From Oribacterium sp. UBA4274 (GTDB taxonomy: Bacteria > Bacillota > Clostridia > Lachnospirales > Lachnospiraceae): a stretch of DNA of 29,525 bases. Positions 22,744-28,951 of the stretch are shown here, one piece after another. Made by a program: the position numbers and the translations under genes. Position 1 is the stretch's first letter. Each line of letters begins with the position of its first letter. The stretch is from NCBI GenBank assembly GCA_002396005.1, contig DGVW01000058.1, forward strand, positions 1-29,525, written 5' to 3'. A model generated the notes under the pieces. It did no database searches. It was not told the origin of the DNA and was given only the letters and a program-made list of their open reading frames with translations.

Positions 22744-24042
22744 ATGTTGGAGTTTATTAGAAATTTATGGATATTTGATGAGTACACACTCCTGCAGTGG
22801 GCGCTCTTCTTTATGTTTTATTGTATATTTGGCTGGGTTTTTGAGTCTGTGTACTGTTCACTCAAGGAGCTGAGACCACTAAACCGCGGTTTCTGTCACG
22901 GACCGTGGCTTCCTATCTACGGAGTTGGTGCAACATTGTTTCTTATGTTTGCATGGCCATATAGAAGTGACCTGAGGCTTGTCTTCGTCATGGGTGTGCT
23001 GGTAGGGACTGTACTTGAGTTCGTTACCGGGTTTCTCATGTTCCATATATTTCATATGAAGTGGTGGGATTACAGCCACGATCCGTTTAACTTTCATGGA
23101 TACATTTGCCTTTATGCTTCTATTGCGTGGGGATTCCTCGCGCTGTTTTTTACGACCGTCATGCATCCGCATGTGGCTGAGATCTCCGCGGATTGGACCT
23201 ATACAGGATTCGTAGTTGCGGTGACTATGCTGTATACGCTTTTTGTAGAAGATCTGGTGTTTTCAATCATCGGAGCGCTGGATCTCCGCAGGAGACTAGA
23301 GAAGCTGGCAGAGAACAGTGAAGAGATACAGATGTTGAAGCTTAATATCACTGAAGCGAGGTCCCGACTACTGGAGCTGCAGGAGCAGGCCCGTGCCAAT
23401 GTCTCTGAAGTGAAGACCATCGCTGAGACTGAGGGGAATCTGGCAGCAGCTAAGGTTGTGACAGAAGAAACCCGCCGTGCCATAGCCACCGGAAGCACGT
23501 TCGTTGCCAGAACTATAAAGACCGGAAGTATGACAGCCGCCAAGGCAGCTGTCCGGACGGTTGCCGATGCCGGAACCGCCACCGGAAAAACGGTTATGAA
23601 TGTTGGAAGTACAGCGGGCAGAACCGTGCTTGATGCAGGAACATCTATGATAGACGCAGGCACCAATGCCGGAAAAACAGTTCTCGAAACAGGAAAGACC
23701 GCAGCAAGAAAGGTTGCCAATGTGGTACCCGGAACCAGAGCTTATGAGATACGGCACAGCAGCAATGAAGAAAATCTCGAGAAGCATCGTCGTCATATGG
23801 AGGAGTTTCTTCATATCCTTGAGGATGGAGGAGATGCCCAGTCCGGACGTATGAACTGGTGGGTGAGAAGTATGCTTAGAAACAATCCTACATTAAAGGG
23901 ACCTTCGGATACTTTTGACAAGCTTAAGGAGGCTGCCAAGAGATATGCCGAGAGCTTTGAAAATATGGAAGCCCGCATAGATTCTGAGTACAGTGAGCTT
24001 CAAGAGGAAGCTGAAGATAGAGAAGACATGCGATTAGAATAA
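22744..24042 (+). CDS. PF06541 (CmpB/DUF1113) membrane protein with coiled coil and LEA-like tail
   Basis: 432 residues from ATG 22744; TTG 22735 in frame is an alternative, and neither has a ribosome site. Residues about 15-185 contain five or six membrane helices with the family pattern FYCIFGWVFESVYCS, NRGFCHGPWLPIYGVG and WWDYSHDPFNFHGYICLYAS, known as putative ABC transporter type IV (PF06541). Residues about 185-245 form a charged coiled coil. A Thr/Gly/Ala-rich stretch with 11-residue units follows (about 280-320): TGKTVMNVGST, AGRTVLDAGTS and AGKTVLETGKT. This looks like group 3 LEA repeats. The last 90 residues are charged and helical, with SDTFDKLKEAAKRYAESFEN. Family function is poorly known and no ABC ATPase is nearby. 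A perfect TATAAT at 22718-22723 ends about 20 bases before the start, so the message may be nearly leaderless. Confidence 0.82.
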   Translation: MLEFIRNLWIFDEYTLLQWALFFMFYCIFGWVFESVYCSLKELRPLNRGFCHGPWLPIYGVGATLFLMFAWPYRSDLRLVFVMGVLVGTVLEFVTGFLMFHIFHMKWWDYSHDPFNFHGYICLYASIAWGFLALFFTTVMHPHVAEISADWTYTGFVVAVTMLYTLFVEDLVFSIIGALDLRRRLEKLAENSEEIQMLKLNITEARSRLLELQEQARANVSEVKTIAETEGNLAAAKVVTEETRRAIATGSTFVARTIKTGSMTAAKAAVRTVADAGTATGKTVMNVGSTAGRTVLDAGTSMIDAGTNAGKTVLETGKTAARKVANVVPGTRAYEIRHSSNEENLEKHRRHMEEFLHILEDGGDAQSGRMNWWVRSMLRNNPTLKGPSDTFDKLKEAAKRYAESFENMEARIDSEYSELQEEAEDREDMRLE

Positions 24043-24054
24043 AAGCAATAACGA

Positions 24055-24095
24055 AAAGACCCCACCGAAGCTGACCTTGCTCCGATGGGGTCTTT
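24055..24095 (+). terminator. Terminator after the PF06541 gene
   Basis: A 10-bp perfect stem (AAAGACCCCA 24055-24064 with 24086-24095). The 3' arm ends GTCTTT and a further TTTTT follows at 24101. The A-rich left flank would also let it work on the minus strand. Confidence 0.88.
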
Positions 24096-24906
24096 CTGAG
24101 TTTTTGTGTGTAATATCAATATATGTCAAGAGTTCTGATAAGGGGAGATCATAGCTCTTACTAAGTATATTTCAAACGGTCATGCTTGACGCGGATCTTT
24201 AATGAGTATTTCGTCCGTATCATACGCATATGCGACCGTTGTTTAAGAAGGGGGCTCCGAAGTATATCTCAACTCCGGAGTATGAGTATGAAAAGCTTTT
24301 TTATGTTACATCTCTGTAACTGTGTATATAATACTTGAGCTTTGTGACTGAAATATGACCTCTGAGTTAAAGAACTCTAAAAATTATAAACAAAATATAA
24401 AGTGAGAATTGTGTGTTCTTTCTAAGTCTTACAGGTGATTATAAATATGGCTTGATATCGTGAAGTGCTTAATTAGATATGTCTTACCAGTAATTACTGA
24501 GATGTATTAAATTTTAATATAATCAAAGAAAAGTGTTGTCAGAAATGTTGTCAAAATTGATGTCAGATTTAGGAATAAACAATCCATTTTAAAGTCTTTT
24601 GATAAGTGCAGCAGCAGATGTTTATGTATAAAGCTTAACAGAACATTGATATTCAGTACATCTTCAAGCAGCGGTAAATAGAGCTAAGAGAGAGCAACAC
24701 AAATGATGAATACAGAGTAATCGTTATTCCGGGAATTAAGTTATATAGCAAGCAAGGGGAGGTGTACGGACACCATCCCGGCTTGTTAGGGAATATTCCC
24801 CTAAAACCTCTGGAAACAGAATCTGGAAACAGAGCCGACTTTTAAATGTTCCTCACGGTGAGGACGAAAATCTAAGTGTGTTTTTAGAAAAAATATTGGA
24901 GTTGTA
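24096..24906. other. Long non-coding stretch with several dyads
   Basis: About 800 AT-rich bases with stops in all frames and no ribosome site before a usable ORF. Visible items: a perfect 7-bp inverted repeat AACGGTC/GACCGTT (24175-24181, 24234-24240) enclosing the palindrome CGCATATGCG; the palindrome ACTCCGGAGT near 24270; and a TATAAT box at 24518-24523 without a good -35. The last 170 bases hold a cluster of hairpins (separate entry). I see no tRNA, integrase or attachment core. It marks the boundary between the core-like genes and the AT-rich accessory genes. Confidence 0.6.
24748..24867 (+). ncRNA. Hairpin cluster, possible structured RNA or leader
   Basis: In order: a GGTGT/ACACC stem with loop ACGG, extended by GGG/CCC and CAAG/CTTG through small internal loops (about 24748-24786). 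The palindrome GGGAATATTCCC follows at 24789-24800. Next are two tandem copies of TCTG-GAAA-CAGA (about 24809-24833), each a 4-bp stem closed by a GAAA tetraloop. Last is CCTCA-CGG-TGAGG (about 24851-24863). It ends about 40 bases before ATG 24907, so it could be that gene's 5' leader or an independent RNA. It matches no family I can name. Confidence 0.35.
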
Positions 24907-25239
24907 ATGATAAAGATTAAGCATAGAAATTCAGTGATTTGTGGTCTTAACGAGAAGTCTCGTGTAGTCCAAGATATGTTCTCTTCCGGGACATTCCAAG
25001 GCGTATTCACAGAAGATGGAAGTGAGCTATTGGATGTGTCCTACATCAGAAAAGGCGATTCTATCGCTCTGGAGCTTGTTGATATTCAAAATGTCTATAC
25101 CTTTATGAAAACAATGGATGAAGAGAGAACCTATTGTAGTGATCCAGCCGAGGATGAGTATGTCAAAGAGCTACGTAAAGCCTTAGAAGAGGCTTACAAG
25201 AAGTTTATAGACGATGATTTTCACTTGGTTTGTGAGTGA
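24907..25239 (+). CDS. Hypothetical 110-residue protein
   Basis: Not recognised. ATG 24907 has TTGGAG about 6 bases upstream. The predicted protein is soluble, with an N-terminal beta-rich part (MIKIKHRNSVICGLNEKSRV in part; SYIRKGDSIALELVDIQNVY) and a C-terminal acidic helix (EYVKELRKALEEAYKKFIDD). It has no signal peptide or membrane segment. It sits between the hairpin cluster and the 26-residue peptide gene, in AT-rich DNA unlike the core genes upstream. The good ribosome site and amphipathic helix suggest a real gene; no function is assigned. Confidence 0.65.
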   Translation: MIKIKHRNSVICGLNEKSRVVQDMFSSGTFQGVFTEDGSELLDVSYIRKGDSIALELVDIQNVYTFMKTMDEERTYCSDPAEDEYVKELRKALEEAYKKFIDDDFHLVCE

Positions 25240-25261
25240 GCATAACACATGTGAGATATGG

Positions 25262-25290
25262 TTGTATTAGTTACAATCTGATGTTAAACT
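25262..25290 (+). promoter_or_regulatory. Candidate promoter of the small peptide gene
   Basis: TTGTAT (25262-25267), a 17-base spacer and an extended -10 TG-T-TAAACT (25282-25290), about 30 bases before the AGGAGG of the peptide gene. Confidence 0.4.
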
Positions 25291-25330
25291 ACTGACAAGT
25301 ATCTAATGACTTTATCTTAGGAGGTACATG

Positions 25331-25411
25331 ATGCCAATTCATATCATCGTAGCATGTGTGACAGCTTCAACAACCTACTGGTTGTTGAGTTGTAGAAGAC
25401 GTAATAAATAA
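25331..25411 (+). CDS. 26-residue single-helix membrane peptide
   Basis: The peptide is MPIHIIVACVTASTTYWLLS followed by CRRRNK. It has one hydrophobic helix (about residues 3-20) and a short basic tail. A full AGGAGG (25319-25324) sits 6 bases before ATG 25331; ATG 25328 is too close to it. A 12-bp terminator begins 5 bases after the stop, and a candidate promoter lies about 40 bases upstream. So a complete small transcription unit is present. The size and the helix-plus-basic-tail layout recall type I toxin peptides (Ldr/Fst type) and small regulatory membrane peptides. No antisense antitoxin RNA can be demonstrated. It is too small for standard gene calling. Confidence 0.55.
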   Translation: MPIHIIVACVTASTTYWLLSCRRRNK

Positions 25412-25415
25412 GAAA

Positions 25416-25453
25416 AAAAGACCGCTCGAGCTATAGTGCCTGAGCGGTCTTTT
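25416..25453. terminator. Bidirectional terminator
   Basis: A perfect 12-bp stem (AAAAGACCGCTC 25416-25427 with 25442-25453) and a 14-base loop, with an A-run on the left and a T-run on the right. It serves the peptide gene on + and the metallo-beta-lactamase gene on -. Confidence 0.92.
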
Positions 25454-25471
25454 GATGATTTCTGTGTTTTG

Positions 25472-26686
25472 TTATGGATTACATCTCTTACAAGGCTTGA
25501 ATCCTGAATTTATAATTTCATCTCTTGATTGATTCGAGATTTTTTTATTTTTTTCCTTAATATCAGCTATCGAACTACAATCCGGTCTATGAAATTTTTT
25601 AGTATTTGTGTTTAAAACATATTGACTCGATTCTACAATTGATGTTGAAGTAGTATCTTGTGTTGAAGCAAAACTACTCTGAGAATTCTGAGTATTCTCT
25701 CCAGGAGTCCAGTTGTCACATGGTGATGGGTCATAAGTTATATTTGCTCCATCTGATTTAATGGTTATAGTACCTTGTTTATCTGTTCTAAAAAGGTGTG
25801 AACCGATACTTCTTAGGCGAATTAATGATTCGGCGTGAGGATAACCATAGCTATTACCTTCAGCACAACTTACAACAGAAAATACTGGTGTTACATACCT
25901 TAAGAAAGATTCTGACGATGAATTATGACTGCCATGATGTCCTACCTTATAAACATCCGAATCCAGCTCTGCTCCAAAGTGGTTTGTTATATCATACAGT
26001 TCTTCTTCCTCGGCATCACCTACAAAAATAAATGAATTGTTCCCACACGTTACTTTCAAAACGATAGAATTGTTATTTGGGTCATCATATTTACGAATAG
26101 GTCCAAGTACTTTCACAGTACAAGATCCTAATGTAAATGTCTGTCCAACGACTGGTATTGTAGGATTAATATATCGATAGTTTAATGCGTCAATTAAGCC
26201 TTTATAGTATTTATTATCTTTCTGATAATCTGGCATCATCACTGTATCTATCGGAACATTAGTTATTACTGATGCAGCGCCACCAATATGGTCTGAATCG
26301 GGATGAGTCAAAACAAGATAATCAAGTTTCTGAACCCCCTGTTTCTGAAGGAATAGTCGTATCTTTGAACCTGATTCAGGTGTGCCAGTATCGATTAACA
26401 TAGAGTGACCATCTGAAGTAAGTAGTTCAGCATCCCCTTGTCCAATGTCTATATAGTTTACAGTAAGATTAGCTGATGTTTGTTGATATGATTGTGTGTT
26501 TTGATTTTCATTTGTAGTGGTCGTGTTTTCTACCACACCCGTATCTTGTGGTAAAAATGAATTTATGTCGTATGTTGCATTGACGGAATTATTATTCTGT
26601 GCTAATGCAATTGTATTTTGCGAACATCCGGTTAATATCAACATCGATAATAACGATGTAATTATTGCAGTTTTAATTTTGAACAA
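25472..26686 (-). CDS. ComEC-like metallo-beta-lactamase lipoprotein with Ada-like C-terminal domain
   Basis: 404 residues on the minus strand. The start is taken as TTG at 26686, which has AAAAAAGGAG about 7 bases upstream; an upstream TTG at 26716 would include the ribosome site in the protein. A lipoprotein signal ends LSMLILTGC|SQ, so it is exported and lipid-anchored. After a Thr/Asn/Gln-rich linker comes a metallo-beta-lactamase fold (about 75-320). It has NYIDIGQGDAELL, the metal motif THPDSDHIGG, VGDAEEEE and VGHHGSHNSSS. This is the ComEC/Rec2 C-terminal type, whose members are thought to degrade nucleic acid. A second linker leads to LNTNTKKFHRPDCSS and GFKPCKRC, a small Cys-His domain like the Ada metal-binding domain. 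The same tail ends the next minus-strand protein. Likely a secreted nuclease-like enzyme (inference). Confidence 0.85.
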   Translation of the reverse strand: MFKIKTAIITSLLSMLILTGCSQNTIALAQNNNSVNATYDINSFLPQDTGVVENTTTTNENQNTQSYQQTSANLTVNYIDIGQGDAELLTSDGHSMLIDTGTPESGSKIRLFLQKQGVQKLDYLVLTHPDSDHIGGAASVITNVPIDTVMMPDYQKDNKYYKGLIDALNYRYINPTIPVVGQTFTLGSCTVKVLGPIRKYDDPNNNSIVLKVTCGNNSFIFVGDAEEEELYDITNHFGAELDSDVYKVGHHGSHNSSSESFLRYVTPVFSVVSCAEGNSYGYPHAESLIRLRSIGSHLFRTDKQGTITIKSDGANITYDPSPCDNWTPGENTQNSQSSFASTQDTTSTSIVESSQYVLNTNTKKFHRPDCSSIADIKEKNKKISNQSRDEIINSGFKPCKRCNP

Positions 26687-26721
26687 GATTATCTCCTTTT
26701 TTAGATTCGAAAACAATAATT

Positions 26722-26755
26722 AAAGAAAATACCCCGGAAATATACCCGGGGTATT
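26722..26755 (-). terminator. Terminator after the wall-binding-repeat gene (minus strand)
   Basis: A 10-bp perfect stem (26728-26737 with 26746-26755, AATACCCCGG) and an 8-base loop. On the minus strand TTTTCTTTAATT follows. It lies 36 bases before the metallo-beta-lactamase start, where I see no clear separate promoter, so it may attenuate rather than fully stop transcription. Confidence 0.75.
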
Positions 26756-26802
26756 GCTGCCGTATAGGTGGCTAGAAATGAAGTTTTCTAATAACTTAAT
26801 TA

Positions 26803-27324
26803 TCAATGACATACTTTACAAGGGGTAAATCCCTGAGAGATGAGAAGCTGTTCATTATTGGAGTATCCTTTATTATCTACATAAATATCATCAGCCTTAC
26901 TACATGTAGGCACATGATACTTGTGTGTATTAGTGTTTACTATTATGCTGTATCCATCAAATGGTGTTGATGATACACCCTGATAGCCATTCATTGTCGT
27001 ATTGCTAACCTGTTGAGTATTAGCTTGAACAGCGGCTTTAGTTTGAACTACGCCGTTTACAATCCAAGCACCGTTAGCATCTACGGTCATTCCATCTGGT
27101 GTAAATGTATTCATTAAACAGTAGCCAGCTTCATTGAAATAATAACATTCTGAAATTCCATCATTATTACTATCAATCCATTGCCAGCCCAAACTACGTG
27201 AGCCATTATCATTCAGGTAATACCATCCAGTGGCGTCCTGCCCCCATGTTCCTGCCAATGAAGCAATAGTCATAGAACTAACAAGAACAATAGTAGTAAT
27301 AATAGCTTTAATAGATTTTTTCAT
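26803..27324 (-). CDS. Secreted protein with cell-wall-binding repeats and Ada-like C-terminal domain
   Basis: 173 residues, minus strand. ATG 27324 is preceded by GGAGG (6 bases). The signal peptide is about 1-24 (IVLVSSMTIASLA). Residues about 25-95 are cell-wall (choline)-binding type repeats: TGWYYLNDNGSRSLGWQWID, CYYFNEAGYCLMNTFTPDG and VDANGAWIVNG. The C-terminus has IIVNTNTHKYHVPTCSKADD and GFTPCKVCH, with two Cys in CxxC plus His and Cys upstream. This is the same domain as at the end of the metallo-beta-lactamase lipoprotein. The protein is probably held on the wall surface by the repeats, with the Cys-His domain binding metal. A good extended -10 promoter precedes it. The shared tail and order suggest it works with the downstream lipoprotein (inference). 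Confidence 0.85.
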   Translation of the reverse strand: MKKSIKAIITTIVLVSSMTIASLAGTWGQDATGWYYLNDNGSRSLGWQWIDSNNDGISECYYFNEAGYCLMNTFTPDGMTVDANGAWIVNGVVQTKAAVQANTQQVSNTTMNGYQGVSSTPFDGYSIIVNTNTHKYHVPTCSKADDIYVDNKGYSNNEQLLISQGFTPCKVCH

Positions 27325-27360
27325 ACCATTTCCTCCACAACTCTACTACATAGTACACTT

Positions 27361-27369
27361 ATTATAGCA
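27361..27369 (-). promoter_or_regulatory. Promoter of the minus-strand secreted-protein genes
   Basis: On the minus strand the extended -10 TG-C-TATAAT occupies 27369-27361; the -35 region is T-rich without a good match. The start of transcription would be about 30 bases before ATG 27324. Confidence 0.6.
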
Positions 27370-27442
27370 TAGTTAAAAAAATAAAGTGTAAAATGTCTGT
27401 AAAATTAGAAATAGGCGCAATATTTTTTAAGTGGCTTATTTA

Positions 27443-27468
27443 ATTGTACAACAATCAAAACAATTGTT
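27443..27468. promoter_or_regulatory. Operator-like ATTGT/ACAAT cluster between divergent promoters
   Basis: ATTGT (27443-27447), ACAAT (27451-27455) and the palindrome ACAATTGT (27460-27467) occur within 26 bases. The cluster directly abuts the -35 of the rightward promoter (27470), in the gap between divergent genes. Confidence 0.4.
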
Positions 27469-27469
27469 C

Positions 27470-27497
27470 TTGAAAATTCTGTAATCTGCGCTATAAT
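27470..27497 (+). promoter_or_regulatory. Strong promoter of the rightward accessory genes
   Basis: TTGAAA (27470-27475), a 16-base spacer and a perfect TATAAT (27492-27497), 36 bases before ATG 27534. This is among the best consensus promoters in the window. Confidence 0.75.
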
Positions 27498-27533
27498 AAT
27501 AGAACAAAGGTTTGCTATGTTAGAGGCGTAGAA

Positions 27534-27815
27534 ATGAAGTTTAATATTAAAAGTACCGCATATATTATTGTCAACAATCTCAGGGTAGAAGATGTACGAA
27601 TCGTCAATGAGAGTAATGGAACTTACATTGTTAAGTTGCTTTCTACAGGTGGTGGTTTACGTGTAAACGAAAGTAGACTCTATTCAACGAAAGAAGAAGC
27701 TGAAGCTATTCTTAATGACCGAAAAGGAAATATAGTAATAGATGTTAAAGAGCCGGAACCGGTAGTTCTACAACAATCTAATTTTCATTCGCCACATTAC
27801 TATGGATGGGTATAG
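27534..27815 (+). CDS. Hypothetical 93-residue protein
   Basis: Not recognised. ATG 27534 has AGAGG about 8 bases upstream and a strong promoter (27470-27497). The sequence is beta-rich (STAYIIVNNLRVEDVRIVNE, YIVKLLSTGG), then a helix (STKEEAEAILND), ending with QQSNFHSPHYYGWV. There is no signal peptide or membrane segment. The YSTKEEAEA... segment resembles the helix common in small single-domain proteins of mobile or accessory regions. The next gene starts 14 bases after its stop, so the two form an operon. Function unknown. Confidence 0.7.
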   Translation: MKFNIKSTAYIIVNNLRVEDVRIVNESNGTYIVKLLSTGGGLRVNESRLYSTKEEAEAILNDRKGNIVIDVKEPEPVVLQQSNFHSPHYYGWV

Positions 27816-27829
27816 AAAGAAGGCGTAAC

Positions 27830-28117
27830 ATGAGTAAGAGATTCCCGGTAGATGTGATATTACAACATAACATAGATGGAACTATTATACCATATAGACT
27901 CAGATTCACTTCTGAAGAAGGCGAGAGACAAGAGTACACAATCAAAGGGTATAATGACCTCACAGGTACTCAAGAAGGTACAACACCAGATGGTGTATTC
28001 ATAGGATTCAAAGATTATTATTTTAGATGTAAGCTACAAGTAAATAACAAAGAGAGAATAGTTAATCTTTATTGTAAACCAGATAGATCATCATGGTTCA
28101 TGACAGTTATTAATTAA
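27830..28117 (+). CDS. Hypothetical 95-residue protein
   Basis: Not recognised. The start is ATG 27830, with AGAAGG 6 bases upstream; an in-frame ATG 27806 would overlap the preceding gene and lacks a ribosome site. Soluble and beta-rich: VDVILQHNIDGTIIPYRLRF, GVFIGFKDYYFRCKLQVNN and RSSWFMTVIN. This pattern of a small barrel with DGTIIPYRLRF also occurs in short Firmicutes proteins of unknown role found in accessory DNA. It lies 14 bases after the preceding stop, in the same operon, and 51 bases before the broken gene at 28169. Confidence 0.7.
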   Translation: MSKRFPVDVILQHNIDGTIIPYRLRFTSEEGERQEYTIKGYNDLTGTQEGTTPDGVFIGFKDYYFRCKLQVNNKERIVNLYCKPDRSSWFMTVIN

Positions 28118-28168
28118 ATCTCTCATGACGATAATATCTCTGTAAGTATATAAACGTGAGGTAGTAAT

Positions 28169-28847
28169 ATGACTCAATCAGAATATATAGAAGCTGTGTA
28201 CAGACAGCTTGAAGCAGAAGGTTTAAAATCATTTCTAAACAAACTAGACAACGATTCTTCGCAGTAGACACTAAAGGAGCGAAATATGAGTTTAGGATCA
28301 AATACTGTGTGAAACCACGTAAGTTAGAAATAACTGACATTGGTTACATGACAGGTCTTATGTCTAATGATGCTATTAATGTTTTGGTGACTAATGGCAC
28401 AGACTTAACTAAGTTTGTTCAAAATCGATTTAAAGATGATAAAGTCCAAGTAGTTTTCAACTGGACACCGGGTACTCAGATAATCAAAGAACCGGGTTCT
28501 GTTCATCTTGACATAAAGAAATCTCACATAGAAACTAAACCTCGACTGAACGGTTTTGAAATAATGGCAGATAGTTATCGTATGCTGTCAGAAGAAGGTA
28601 AGATTTCACAGGAAGAAGCTGATAGAAATGTAAAGTCTTTGATTTTCTCAAAGATTGTGATGATGAAGATATTTATAACTTGTTTGATAGCTCTGCTTTC
28701 AATGAGATTGCCAAGTCTTACATGAGATAAGCCGTTAAAGAGCTTATATCTGAAGGTCAGTTAGATGAAGATCAGGGCAGAGCTGTTAGGAATAGATTTA
28801 GCTTACTTTTTGACGAGAAGAAGTCGAAAGAAGTATGTGAAGGATAA
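28169..28847 (+). pseudogene. Broken hypothetical gene: two -1 frame changes and one in-frame stop
   Basis: Reading starts at ATG 28169 (GAGG about 7 bases upstream): MTQSEYIEAVYRQLEAEGLK, ending in this frame at TAG 28265-28267. Protein-like sequence continues one base back: IISKQTRQRFFAVDTKGAKY and on through KPRKLEITDIGYMTGLM to about 28632. The next good frame, again one base back, reads KVFDFLKDCDDEDIYNLFDS to SYMR. It meets TAA at 28728-28730 and resumes in the same frame as AVKELISEGQLDEDQGRAVR up to TAA 28845-28847. The restored protein is about 225 residues, soluble and unrecognised. The first change falls at T-TTA-AAA (28222-28228), a classic -1 slippery heptamer in the correct phase. 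The second has no such motif. Decay, base-calling errors at homopolymers, or partly programmed frameshifting are all possible; decay is the simplest reading. Confidence 0.7.
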
Positions 28848-28951
28848 TTCATAGACTAGAAAGCTCAGTAGCTCTTATTTACCTATGTGAGCATACAAAC
28901 TAGAATATAATTGTTCGTATATCAATAAAACGATAGGGAGGAATATTAAGT

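Noticed and set aside
23199..23720. 173-codon minus-strand ORF inside the PF06541 gene
   Set aside because: It is a shadow of the repeat-rich coiled-coil region, made of Val/Ala/Ser runs.
24840..24872. Hammerhead-like core (stem followed by ACGAAA)
   Set aside because: The required CTGATGA strand is missing upstream, so no ribozyme can be supported.
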